DNA of 39,403 nt from Thermoguttaceae bacterium (GTDB lineage Bacteria; Planctomycetota; Planctomycetia; Pirellulales; Thermoguttaceae), in NCBI GenBank assembly GCA_017550965.1, contig JAFZNK010000066.1, positions 1 to 39,403 of the forward strand. The letters are read 5' to 3'. Below, one piece after another: positions 8,223 through 17,700 of this stretch; position 1 is the first letter of the stretch, and each line of letters starts with the position of its first letter. Under the pieces are notes generated by a model. That model was not told the origin of the DNA. It worked only from the letters and a program-made list of their open reading frames with translations, and searched no databases. A program made the translations under genes and the position numbers.

Positions 8223-9629
8223 ATGTTTTCGGCGTCTTCTTTGGCACAAACTCCCGATTCCGCCCGTTTGATCGCCGTTTTTTTAATCGGCGTACTGCTC
8301 GCGGCTTTGGCGAATTACTGCGTCGATCGACTCGGCTGGATCGTTCGTTATCGTTCTCCGTGGCGACGTTTCCCTAAGGAATTGAGCGACAAAGGAGCGA
8401 CGCCTCGACGAACCTGGCAGGATTATATTCCGATTTGGGGATGGCTTGCCGTTTCTCGTTTTGCGTTTGCGAACAACGACGTCGGCGCTCGAAAGAAAAG
8501 CGTCAAACGCGCGGACTCTGATCCCGACAAGGGCGCGCCGTGGATATTCGCGCATATTCCGGGCTGGGAATCCCGGTTTTTCTGGGTTAGACCCTTTTTC
8601 GTCGAAATTCTTTTTGCGATTCTTATCGCGTGGAGATATGCGTTTTGGAGTTCCGTCGGCTCCGGCGACGCGTTTGGGTTAACCTCGTCCTCTCTGGCGG
8701 GTTGGGCCGTAGAAACTGTGTTGTTTTGGCTGGCGCTTTGCGCCTCGCTGGTCGATTTGGACGACTACGTCATTCCCGATCTCTTGATGATACCGGGCGT
8801 TCTTTTGGGGCTTTGCGCCGCCGTCCTCTTTCCCGTGTTAACGGTGCCTATCGCCTGGCCGTTGGACTGGACGGGAGAAAATTCCACTTTTTCCGTTTGC
8901 GAATTTGCCTCTTACCTGCTGACCTCGAACGGAGCGGTCGCTTCCGTCTCGAACGTTCGTCTCTTTGTCGGCGGTTCTCTCTCGTTGGCGTGGACGTTTT
9001 GGGCGTTTGCGTTGTTGGATCGACGATTCTATTTACGCCTTGGAGTTCGACGCGCGTTCGCAATTTTTTGGCGTCGAATACGTCGTTCGTCGCTGACTCC
9101 GATCGTCGGCGTCATGTGGATTTTGGGTCTTGCGGGGATTTGGCTGGTCGTTGGCAAATACGCGTTGGCGGAAGGTCTTGATCGCGTTGTTGGAATAAAT
9201 TCGCTTGATTCTCTGGCGGTTTCCTTCGTCGGTCTTCTTGTCGGGGCCGTCTTGATTTGGGCGGTTCGACTCGTCGGGGGCGCCGCGCTTGGCGTCGAGG
9301 CGATGGGGTTTGGCGACGTCGTTTTGAGCGGAATGATCGGTTCTTTTGTCGGTTGGCAGGGCGTCGTGGTCGTCTTTTTTGTCGCGCCGTTTTTTGGACT
9401 TGTCTTTGGACTGATTCGACGTTGTTTCAATTCCGCGCGCGAAATTCCTTACGGTCCGTTTCTCTGTCTGGCGACCGTTACGTACGTAATATGGCGCGAA
9501 CAATTTGATCTTGCGTTAAAGCCCTATTTTGACGATCCGCTCTTTGCTTTGGGATTGGGGCTTGTCGGGTTCGTTTTGCTCGGCGTTTTGTTGGCGATTC
9601 TTCGCGTCGTGAAAGCGCTGAGCCGTTAA
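8223..9629 (+). CDS. Prepilin peptidase (A24 family) without cysteine methylase motif
   Basis: A 468-residue multi-spanning inner membrane aspartic protease that would cut leader peptides of type IV pilin-like or type II secretion pseudopilins. Two catalytic aspartates are visible: Asp178 in ASLVDLDDYVIPD and Asp365 in the GxGD motif AMGFGDVVLSG. The family motif EIPYGPFL follows. The N-terminal cytoplasmic region, which in classical enzymes carries a Cys-x-x-Cys zinc site for N-methylation, has no such cysteines and instead a Lys/Asp-rich loop (about residues 80-125). A second long insertion lies between the two aspartates. The protein is about twice the length of minimal family members. ATG 8223 is preceded by GAGAGA; an earlier TTG is less likely. 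No pilin gene is present in the window. Confidence 0.82.
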   Translation: MFSASSLAQTPDSARLIAVFLIGVLLAALANYCVDRLGWIVRYRSPWRRFPKELSDKGATPRRTWQDYIPIWGWLAVSRFAFANNDVGARKKSVKRADSDPDKGAPWIFAHIPGWESRFFWVRPFFVEILFAILIAWRYAFWSSVGSGDAFGLTSSSLAGWAVETVLFWLALCASLVDLDDYVIPDLLMIPGVLLGLCAAVLFPVLTVPIAWPLDWTGENSTFSVCEFASYLLTSNGAVASVSNVRLFVGGSLSLAWTFWAFALLDRRFYLRLGVRRAFAIFWRRIRRSSLTPIVGVMWILGLAGIWLVVGKYALAEGLDRVVGINSLDSLAVSFVGLLVGAVLIWAVRLVGGAALGVEAMGFGDVVLSGMIGSFVGWQGVVVVFFVAPFFGLVFGLIRRCFNSAREIPYGPFLCLATVTYVIWREQFDLALKPYFDDPLFALGLGLVGFVLLGVLLAILRVVKALSR

Positions 9630-9637
9630 GCTCGGGG

Positions 9638-9666
9638 TTGACTTTTTTTCGGATAATCGCTAGGAT
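9638..9666 (+). promoter_or_regulatory. Putative sigma70-type promoter for the TPR gene
   Basis: TTGACT (9638-9643) and TAGGAT (9661-9666) lie 17 bases apart, directly after the prepilin peptidase stop. The expected start near 9673 leaves a 50-base leader to the ATG at 9723. Confidence 0.55.
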
Positions 9667-9722
9667 TCCTCCTGAAGGCGCAGTATGGACGCGGCGCGGC
9701 GATTTGAGGAAGAAAAGGCGAG

Positions 9723-10787
9723 ATGAATTTCCGGCGTAGAGGAATTGTAAACGTTGCGACGGAACGAGCTAAGTCTGTCTTATTGACGGCGGACTCGGCG
9801 CGTTCTTTATTGGAGCGGGCGTTCTTGCGCCGTTCCTCGCGTTTCGTTTCTTCGAACTTACGACGCCGATTTCTTGTCGTTTTGTCGTTGGTCTTCGTCG
9901 TCGGCGTTTTATCGCCGTTTGGCTGCCGGCACGTTCCTTTTTACCGCATGACGAAAAAAGCGTCGGAGAGTCTTCCTCTTAGTCGCGAGGGAATCGCCGC
10001 CTATGAACGCGGCGATCTGGAAGTCGCCGAAGAGAAACTTGCGCAAGCCGTCGAGCTCAACGGCGCCGATATCGACGCGTGTCGATTTTACGGCGAAACG
10101 CTCTGGAAACGCGGCAAACGCGTCGAGGCGATGGACGTTTTGCGCGAAGCGGCGGACAAACACGGCCCAATAGACGTTCAGGCGTCGATTTATCGATCCC
10201 TTGGCGAAAAAGCGTTGACGGTCGATCGTTCCGATCAAACGATCCTTTGGGCGAATAAAATTATCGACTTGTCCCCGAGGAGCGCCGTCGGTTGGGAGCT
10301 TCGCGGAGACGCGGAGTTGGCGCTTGGACAATCCGAAGAAGCTCTTGCCGATTTCCAACGAGCCGTACATTTTGAAACGGACGATCGTTCGCTCCTTCGC
10401 AAAATTGCGACGTTGCAAAACGAGACGGGCGATCACGACGCCGCGCTCGCCACATGGCAGTATCTTGAGGTTCTCTATCCGACGAATCGCGAACCCGTTG
10501 AGATTTTTGCGGGGAAGGGGCGTTCTTACGCCGGTCTTGGTTTGTTGGCGGACGCGCAAGACGCGTATGAAACGGCGGTTCGATTTGCGCCGCGCGACCC
10601 CGAGTATCGCCTGCGCCTTGCCGAAATCGCGCTCGCTCGCGGAGATTACGATCGTGCGTCGAAAATCGTCGCCGAAGCCCAGGCCGTCATACCCGATTCG
10701 CTCGCGCTTCAAAAACTGGCTCAAGCGGCGAATCGTCAGGCCGCCGAAGTCGCGGAAAAACCAACAGACGAAAAACGCTTTAAGTAG
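9723..10787 (+). CDS. Membrane-anchored TPR protein
   Basis: A 354-residue protein with a basic N-terminal 48 residues, one hydrophobic segment (about 50-65, RFLVVLSLVFVVGVLS) ending at Cys68, then tandem tetratricopeptide repeats from about 85 to 335. Repeat-like units include GIAAYERGDLEVAEEKLAQA, AVGWELRGDAELALGQSEEA and AGLGLLADAQDAYETAVRFA. The Cys after FG resembles a lipoprotein site but the -3 position is Pro, so I treat it as a transmembrane anchor rather than a certain lipoprotein. TPR proteins of this kind act as scaffolds; in pilus and secretion systems they assist secretin or pilus assembly, which fits the neighbouring peptidase, but this is inference. The start has a purine-rich AAAAGGCGAG just upstream. 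It has its own putative promoter at 9638-9666. Confidence 0.75.
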   Translation: MNFRRRGIVNVATERAKSVLLTADSARSLLERAFLRRSSRFVSSNLRRRFLVVLSLVFVVGVLSPFGCRHVPFYRMTKKASESLPLSREGIAAYERGDLEVAEEKLAQAVELNGADIDACRFYGETLWKRGKRVEAMDVLREAADKHGPIDVQASIYRSLGEKALTVDRSDQTILWANKIIDLSPRSAVGWELRGDAELALGQSEEALADFQRAVHFETDDRSLLRKIATLQNETGDHDAALATWQYLEVLYPTNREPVEIFAGKGRSYAGLGLLADAQDAYETAVRFAPRDPEYRLRLAEIALARGDYDRASKIVAEAQAVIPDSLALQKLAQAANRQAAEVAEKPTDEKRFK

Positions 10788-11093
10788 AGTCCAGACGACG
10801 GAGTTGATTTGCTACATACCGCCGACATGGCCGCCTTTTCTGACTTCAGGACTTTTTTTCATTATTTTTCTGCTGACCCTTGAAATTTGCCTTGTTCTTT
10901 GTTCTAATAGACGCGTGGAGGCGGGCGGATAACGCGCTACGAGCGTCCCGTTCTTCCCGTTTGGTTTTTACAAATTGAAGCGGCGTTTGTTTTCACGCTT
11001 TTGTTTCGAACGTCGTCAATTTATCGTGGCAGGCCGCGTTTGGCGTCAGTCGGCGTTTTACGCTTAGGCGTCCGTTTTTAAAAAAGGGTAGCA
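10788..11093 (+). other. Intergenic leader region before the FG-GAP gene
   Basis: This 306-base gap has no convincing gene. Its only clear element is the promoter at 10880-10908. Downstream of that the leader is about 180 bases long and ends in AAAAAAGGG, the ribosome binding site for the ATG at 11094. I see no clear terminator for the preceding TPR gene and no riboswitch I can name. Confidence 0.6.
10880..10908 (+). promoter_or_regulatory. Sigma70-type promoter for the FG-GAP gene
   Basis: TTGAAA (10880-10885) and TCTAAT (10903-10908) are spaced by 17 bases. The -35 box and spacing are the same as in the rsfS promoter. Confidence 0.55.
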
Positions 11094-12305
11094 ATGTATC
11101 GTTCAATGTTAAAATTAAGCGCATGCGTCTTGACGCTTGTCGCCGTTGGATCAGCGTTTGCGGTTTCCGTTCAAGCTAAGGAACCGGAATGGCAGAAGAT
11201 TGTCGTTAGCGATAAGTTTCGCAGCGAAGGAGCCGCTTTTGGCGACTTTAATAAAGACGGAGTCATGGACGTCGTCTCCGGGCACATCTGGTACGAAGGG
11301 CCCGAATTCAAGACGGAACATCAGTTCATGAAAGGCGAGGATTCCTACGACCCCGAGTCTTATTCGAATTCGTTCGTCAATTTCGTCGACGATATCGACG
11401 GGGACGGATGGGACGATATTATCATTTGTCCGCATCCTGGAGTCGACGGTTTCTGGTATAAGAATCCGCAGGGCAAGACCGACGGAATGTGGGAAGAAAT
11501 TCCATCGACGATTGAATTAGGCAACGAATCCCAGGCGTGGGAAGACGTCAACGGCGACGGCAAAGCCGAATTAATTTTCAATCGCAACAATTGGTACGGC
11601 TTCTGCGTTCCCAATCGCGGCGACAATTATAAGGAACCGTGGACGTTCTGCCCCGTCTCCGGCGAGGACGCGAAATATCAACGTTATTTCCATGGCAACG
11701 GTTGCGGCGACGTTAACGGCGACGGCCGCGTCGATCTGCTCGAAATGGACGGCTGGTGGGAACAACCGGAAGACGCCTCCAACGTTCCGTGGAAATTCCA
11801 CGAATTCAAATTTGCCGAAGCCGCTTCCAATATTTTAGTTTTCGACTTCAACGGCGACGGTCTGAACGACGTCTTTACCGCGTGGCATTGCCACCTTTAC
11901 GGGCTTCTGTGCTGGATTCAGAAACGCGCGGATAACGGCGATATTACGTTTGAACCCAACTGGATCATTCCGACCGAGCCGGGCGACGATTTCTTCCCGA
12001 AGACGAGCCAGCTTCACTCGATGGCGCTTGGCGACTTCAACGGAGACGGCGTTTTGGACGTGGTTAGCGGCAAGCGTTGGATGGCGCACGGATCCCAGGG
12101 CGACGTCGGAACGCTTGACACGCCTTATCTCTTCTGGTGGGAGACTGTTCGCGGCGACAACGGTTCCGTTTCCTTCAAATGCCACGTTATTGACGACGAT
12201 TCCGGCGTCGGAACGCAGGTCATGACGCAGGACATTAATGGCGACAAAGTCCCGGACGTTCTGGTCGGCAACAAGAAGGGTTGCTTCGTTTTCCTGAGCA
12301 AGTGA
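11094..12305 (+). CDS. Secreted FG-GAP/VCBS repeat protein
   Basis: A 403-residue exported protein. Residues 1-29 form a signal peptide ending SVQAKEP. The rest is built of repeated calcium-binding blades of FG-GAP/VCBS type, recognised by the D-x-N-x-D-G-x-x-D loop: FGDFNKDGVMDVV, VDDIDGDGWDDII, WEDVNGDGKAELI, GDVNGDGRVDLLE, FDFNGDGLNDVFT, LGDFNGDGVLDVV and TQDINGDKVPDVL. Seven such loops suggest a seven-bladed beta-propeller. The protein is rich in Trp and aromatic residues between loops, as in glycan-binding or lyase propellers, but no catalytic motif is recognisable. It lies directly before the symporter and could bind or present a polysaccharide at the cell surface (inference). AAAAAAGGG at 11080-11088 is its ribosome binding site. 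Confidence 0.85.
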   Translation: MYRSMLKLSACVLTLVAVGSAFAVSVQAKEPEWQKIVVSDKFRSEGAAFGDFNKDGVMDVVSGHIWYEGPEFKTEHQFMKGEDSYDPESYSNSFVNFVDDIDGDGWDDIIICPHPGVDGFWYKNPQGKTDGMWEEIPSTIELGNESQAWEDVNGDGKAELIFNRNNWYGFCVPNRGDNYKEPWTFCPVSGEDAKYQRYFHGNGCGDVNGDGRVDLLEMDGWWEQPEDASNVPWKFHEFKFAEAASNILVFDFNGDGLNDVFTAWHCHLYGLLCWIQKRADNGDITFEPNWIIPTEPGDDFFPKTSQLHSMALGDFNGDGVLDVVSGKRWMAHGSQGDVGTLDTPYLFWWETVRGDNGSVSFKCHVIDDDSGVGTQVMTQDINGDKVPDVLVGNKKGCFVFLSK

Positions 12306-12381
12306 GTTTTTAGTTTACGCGCTTTCAACGACAACACGCGTCGTTTCGTCCTTAATAGGAACGAGGCGGCGCGCGTTCGCG

Positions 12382-12408
12382 TTGACGGCGAAACACCGTG
12401 TATATAAT
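12382..12408 (+). promoter_or_regulatory. Possible promoter close to the symporter start
   Basis: A perfect TATAAT (12403-12408) has TTGACG (12382-12387) upstream, but the spacer is only 15 bases. If used, transcription would begin a few bases before the ATG at 12419, giving an almost leaderless mRNA. The overlapping TAGGA (12409-12413) could instead be a ribosome binding site on a longer transcript, in which case the TATAAT is chance. Confidence 0.35.
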
Positions 12409-12418
12409 AGGATTATCA

Positions 12419-14578
12419 ATGTTAAACGTTCTTTTTGCGCAAGCGTCCGACGCCGCCGAGTCTGCCGGGGGCTTTGGGGCTTTAGGTTCAATCGGCGACG
12501 TCGTCGTGTTCTTCCTTTTCCTGGCGGCGGTAATTTTTGTCGCGTTTGGAATGAGTCGCGGCTCCGACGGAAACGCCACCGAGTACTTTTTAGCGAAACG
12601 TAGTTTGAAATGGTGGCTGATCGGTTTCTCGCTGATCGCCGCGAATATTTCGGCGGAACAATTTGTCGGCATGTCCGGTCAGGGATCCGACTACATCGGA
12701 CTGGCGGTCGCCAGCTACGAATGGATCGCCGCGCTGTCGCTGGTTATCGTCGCGTTTTTCTTCCTGCCTCGGTTCCTGAAAGCCGGTATTTATACGATCC
12801 CGGAATATCTGGAAAAACGCTATAATAAAGCGGCTCGTCTGATCATGTCGATCATGATGATGATCATGCTGATCGTCGTCAATATTACGGTTGTAACTTA
12901 CGCGGGCGCTAAGGCTTACTCCGGTTTCTTTGGCGACGCGACCGTTTGCGGCATTCGTTTGGATCTGAATTTCTTCTGCTGGGTCATCGGCGTTATCGCC
13001 GCGTGCTATATTTTCGCGGGCGGTTTGAAAGCGTGCGCGTGGGCGGACTTGCTACAAGGTTCCGCGCTTATTATCGCCGGCGCCGTCGTGCTTTACTTTT
13101 CGATGCAATACCTCGGAACCGCCGACGTTGGAGTTCTGGTTCAGAACGCGGGATTGCAAGACGCGGAAATTGCCGACAAGCTTGTCGGCGCGGACGCGTG
13201 GCAACGTTTTAACGAGTTGAACGCGAGCAAACTTCGCATGAATCTCGCGAGTTGGGATTTGGTCATTCCGGTTACGGCTCTCGTTTTGGCGATCTGGATT
13301 CCCAACTTGTATTATTGGGGTCTGAACCAATACATTATTCAGCGAACTCTCGGTTCCAAGACGTTGGGCGAAGGTCAAAAAGGTCTGGTTTTCGCGGCCT
13401 TTATGAAACTTTTAATTCCGTTCATCGTCATTTTCCCCGGCATGATCGCGTTCAATCTTTTTGCCAACCAGCAACACGACAGCGCGCAGAAAGCTTCGGA
13501 ATCGGAATTAGCTCGTTTTGAAGAACTCAAAGGCGCGCCCACCGCTGATCAGCCGCTGTTTACGTTCAGTCGTAGCTTTGCCGCTTACGACGCCGAAGCT
13601 GCTCAGGCTCTGCTCAATTACGACGCGGAAGCGCTTGGCATTGGCGTTCCTACCGTTAAGAAGCAGGATAAAATGGCGGTTCCCGACCGTCTTGAACAAC
13701 AATTAATCGCCATTAAGAAGTCGCCCGAAGCGCAGGGAAAACTGTTTAGTTCCACGACGATTAGCGGGTACGACACGGACAGCGCGTTGTCGCTTCTTAT
13801 GAGCAACGTCGTTCCGTCGGGCGGTTTTAAAGGCTTCATGCTCGCCGCGTTGCTTGGCGCGATCATCAGCTCCGTGGCCGCGATGTTAAACGCCGCGTCC
13901 ACTATTTTCACGATGGACCTTTACAACGAGTTTACGCCGAAGTCGACCGACGCCGCCTCCGAAGCAAAACGTCAGAAGAGACTTGTCCGGGTCGGACGTC
14001 TGGCCGTCGTTACCTTTGCGTTGATCGGCTGTTTTGTCGCTCCTATTTGGAACGATCCGAAATACGGCGGCGTTTTCAAGGCGATTCAGGAATTTCAGGG
14101 ATATATTTCGCCCGGTATTTTCGCCGCGTTCGTTATCGGTTTCTGGATGAAGAAGGCTCCGAATATTTACGGCGTTATCGCGTTGCTCGGATGTCCGATT
14201 CTTTACAAGACGCTGGCCGTCTGCTGTCCGGGTCTGGACTTCCTCAATCGAATGGCGGTTACGTTTGGCGTGTTGATCGCAATCGCGTTTATTCTTCGCA
14301 TTGTCGCGCCTCGAAAAGAAGCGTTTGTACAGCTTGCCCCCGAATTTCCGACAGACGCCGACGTTCAGGCGGAACTGAACGCCGCGCTTGCAAACGCTCA
14401 GTCCGAGGACGAGAAGGCGAAATTGACGGAGATGTTCAACAGCAAGATGACGGTTGAAAAGTTCAACAACGTCTTCCTGAAGTCCTCTACCGGCGCCAAA
14501 GTTTTCGGCCTTATCGTCGTAATTTTGACGATTTTGCTCTATCTCAAGTATTGGGATTGGGAATCGCCGATGTTCTGA
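12419..14578 (+). CDS. Sodium:solute symporter, SGLT-like, with loop insertion
   Basis: A 719-residue polytopic inner membrane carrier of the sodium:solute symporter family, which couples inward sodium flow to uptake of sugars, sialic acid or similar solutes. Family signatures include RSLKWWLIGFSLIAANISAE, ASYEWIAALSLV, IPEYLEKRYNKAARL, AGGLKACAWADLLQGSALI and the later GFMLAALLGAIISSVAAMLN with STIFTMDLY. These fit the sugar-transporting SGLT branch better than the proline branch. An extra hydrophilic segment of about 90 residues, rich in Ala, Glu and Lys, is inserted roughly at residues 350-440 in an extramembrane loop before that helix. The ATG at 12419 was preferred over an upstream GTG that overlaps the TATAAT box. 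Substrate is unproven; galactose or another hexose is my guess from context. A strong terminator follows. Confidence 0.9.
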   Translation: MLNVLFAQASDAAESAGGFGALGSIGDVVVFFLFLAAVIFVAFGMSRGSDGNATEYFLAKRSLKWWLIGFSLIAANISAEQFVGMSGQGSDYIGLAVASYEWIAALSLVIVAFFFLPRFLKAGIYTIPEYLEKRYNKAARLIMSIMMMIMLIVVNITVVTYAGAKAYSGFFGDATVCGIRLDLNFFCWVIGVIAACYIFAGGLKACAWADLLQGSALIIAGAVVLYFSMQYLGTADVGVLVQNAGLQDAEIADKLVGADAWQRFNELNASKLRMNLASWDLVIPVTALVLAIWIPNLYYWGLNQYIIQRTLGSKTLGEGQKGLVFAAFMKLLIPFIVIFPGMIAFNLFANQQHDSAQKASESELARFEELKGAPTADQPLFTFSRSFAAYDAEAAQALLNYDAEALGIGVPTVKKQDKMAVPDRLEQQLIAIKKSPEAQGKLFSSTTISGYDTDSALSLLMSNVVPSGGFKGFMLAALLGAIISSVAAMLNAASTIFTMDLYNEFTPKSTDAASEAKRQKRLVRVGRLAVVTFALIGCFVAPIWNDPKYGGVFKAIQEFQGYISPGIFAAFVIGFWMKKAPNIYGVIALLGCPILYKTLAVCCPGLDFLNRMAVTFGVLIAIAFILRIVAPRKEAFVQLAPEFPTDADVQAELNAALANAQSEDEKAKLTEMFNSKMTVEKFNNVFLKSSTGAKVFGLIVVILTILLYLKYWDWESPMF

Positions 14579-14614
14579 TCCCAAACGTGCGCAAGTAATT
14601 GCGACGATCGTTTA

Positions 14615-14661
14615 TTAAAAAAGACGCCGATTTGGAATTTTCCAAGTCGGCGTCTTTTTTT
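14615..14661. terminator. Bidirectional intrinsic terminator between convergent genes
   Basis: AAGACGCCGA (14621-14630) pairs with TCGGCGTCTT (14647-14656). The interior TTGGAA/TTCCAA pairs as well, giving a near-perfect stem of about 17 pairs. A T tract follows on the plus strand, and an A tract precedes it, which is a T tract on the minus strand. It therefore serves both the symporter and the convergent glycosidase fusion gene. Confidence 0.92.
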
Positions 14662-14721
14662 GTGGACGACACAGAACGTCGTCGTCTCGGACGATCGTCT
14701 TATGGTGAAAAAAGCATATCT

Positions 14722-17700
14722 TTAATCGACGTCGAACTCACCTACAGAAAAGAGTCCTTCGCCGTTTTTATTTGCACGATATAGGAAGATTTGATGGCCG
14801 ACGCATTCGGGAGGCGCAGTCCAGCGATCGAGTTTACCCGTCGACGGGTTGTAGACGCGTAGTTCGTAGGCGCATTTTGGCGGAACGTACGCTTCAACGC
14901 GCAGGGTTTGCGTGTGCTTGTCCCACCATTCCAAATAAACGTCGACGACGCCTTGGGTGATATGTCTGGACGTGCTCAAGAGTATTGGATGATCTTCGAC
15001 GGGGCGGATCGCGAAGACTTTGCACGATTCTTTGGCGAGAGTCGTTTTGAACGTGTCAAACGGTTCGATAAATTCGTCGTCCCAGAAATTATAAGCGACG
15101 TATTTTTCTATTTTTTGTCCGTTTTTGTCGACGAGCGGAAGACCGATTTTTTCCGGCGTGAATTCAAACGGCTCGTCGTCTCCGCCATGCCAGTTGAACA
15201 GCGCGACGACGTCGCGGCGAACGCCCTCATGTTCATGAGTTAAAATCCACGCGCGAGCCAGGTCGACGTCAAATAAGTCGACGGGTCGAACGTTTTTGCA
15301 TTGATGATTGGGAATTGTTTTACGCACGAGATCGACGCGCGCCTCGTCGTAATCGGGGATCCAGTCGCTTAACGCGTAGAGCTGACCGGTAATCGACGCC
15401 CAGGAGGCGGAAACGCGAGCGCGTTCGATCGGAATCGAGGTTCGCGCGTAGACTGGGTCGGGGTCGTTGTACCAAACTCTGGCGTTGTAGAAGTAACGGT
15501 TCGTTCCGCGCCACGGTCCGGCGCAGACGCCGTCCCAGCTGGCTCCGTTGTCGGGACCGACGCGCATCGCGTCGACCAGGCCGTACGAGGCTGCGAGGGT
15601 TCGCATATTTTGAGAGACGTTGCAACCCAGGATGAAAGTTCCTTTTGCTTCCTGACGAACCGTCTCAAGTCCTGTTCTGAAGTTTTCTATATTGGTCCGT
15701 GTGCGGTCGAAGAAAATCTGCTTACCAATATCTTCCGGAAGGTACTCGTCGTTGACGTAGAGTTGTTCAATAGCTCCTCCGACCCACATTCCGTCGATTT
15801 TGATAAATTTGTAATTCCAGTCCTGGGTGATTCGTTTTACGACGTCTCGAACATATTCGATCGTTTTAGGATTCGACATATCGAGCGCGGTTCCGCCCCA
15901 GAACGTTTCATAAGGCGCGCCCTTGCGCTGATTGATATTCGAATAACGACGCGTATTCTTTTGTCCTTCTTCCGGATAATCGATTGCGCTTCTTACAAAG
16001 AGATCCTGTTTGTCCGCCCAGTAAGGATCGTCAAAGTTGCCGGAGAAAGGCATGAACCAAATTCCCGCCGTTAATTTGTTATCGTTAAGGAAGTCGGACG
16101 TCGCTTTCATGCCCGACGGATAAGGTCCGTTGGGATTATGCGCGGTAAAGTTTTTGTTGGGACCGTTTTTGGAATTTCCAAGTTGCCATTTGTCGTCGAT
16201 TTGAACATATTGAAATCCGTAATCGCCGAAATTGTCGACGATCGATTTGGTCAGTTCTTTAATCGCCGTTTCATTGCACGCTCCGCCGTTTTTGTCGGAA
16301 TACCAGGTGCAGTAGCCGTTAAGCGCGCTTTGGTTCAGGTTGATCGAGTAATACGTCGCAATGGCGTCGGCGTAGTTTTCCAGGCCGATACGGCAATCGT
16401 CAAACTGTCCGAGGACAAAGCGTTCCGTGATAACGCGTTCGTTTTGATAATTGCCGAAATCAAGTTGGGGAGTCATCGTAGGGACGTTGTCCTCCGTTTT
16501 TCCGGACAAGACCACGCCGCCCGCCTTTTCGCTGGTAATCCAACCGCCGACGATTCCTGCGCGCGTTTGAGGATCGACGATCGACAAAAACGCGTAACTT
16601 CCCTTATGACCGTCGATCGGTTTCAATCCCGCCGTGCCGAACGCTTTTAATTCGTTGATTTTCTCAGGATCGAATTGCGGGAATTTCCAAACGAGGGGCG
16701 CTTCAAACGTGAGACGACGATTGTTGGCGAAAGTATAATCGATCGACACAAAATTTTGTTTTCCATAAAAGTCGGAAAAAGTGATATAACAATTCGACTT
16801 CAGTTGAATTTGGACGCTTTTGATTGAGAGAGAATCGTCGGTCGACATCGCTTGTTTCAACGCGACGTTTAACACATCGTCAAAAGGAATTGTCGCGATT
16901 GCAAGAGGAACGGGATTTCCTTCTTGCCAAGACGACAAAGAAACGACGACGTTCTCGCCTTTACGTTCTAATGTAACAGAGCAATTGCTATAATCGCATT
17001 GGAAAAAAGCGTCGCCGGAGAGATCTATTTCAGTTGAATCGGAATAGAAATCGATTTTTTGCAAGTCGTTTTTAACGGGCGTAGGAAGCCATGTCGTTTC
17101 GTTGCGACTTTTATCGGCAATTTCCTGATTGATCGATTCCTTGATAAGCGGAATAAGGACTTTTTCTCCTTCGCGCGTTAAGTGAAGACGGTCGTTTTGG
17201 AAGAGTTCAGCGCGTCCTGCTCCGTTTTCATCGGAAGTTGCGGCGGCAAAATCGACGTAATAAATATTGGAATCCAAGTCGGCGAGTTCTTTGACGTCGG
17301 CGTTAAATTTGCGGAAATTTTCCCAGTTCTTTTCGCGCACCGGGGGCATATGAAGCGCGCAGAAGTGAATTACCAGGTTGGGATTGGCGTCGCGCATTTT
17401 ATCGACGAACGTTTTGAAATCGCCAAAGACCTTTTCGACCGACTTGCCCCCGGCTATGTCGTTGCAGCCGCAGAAGAAAACGATTCTTCCGGGCTTATAA
17501 GGGGTAAGAATTCTGTCGGCGGCGACGTCGTTCCAGTCGGAGATGCGCGAACCGCCGAACCCTCGGTTGATAGCGTTGAATTCGGCGAAATCATCGGGGA
17601 TTTCCTTCCAGATCGTGAACGTGGAGCTTCCGACGAAGAACGTCGTATCTTTTGCAGGCGGATTTTCCGCGCTAATTTGCTCGTACCGTTGAACGTCTTT

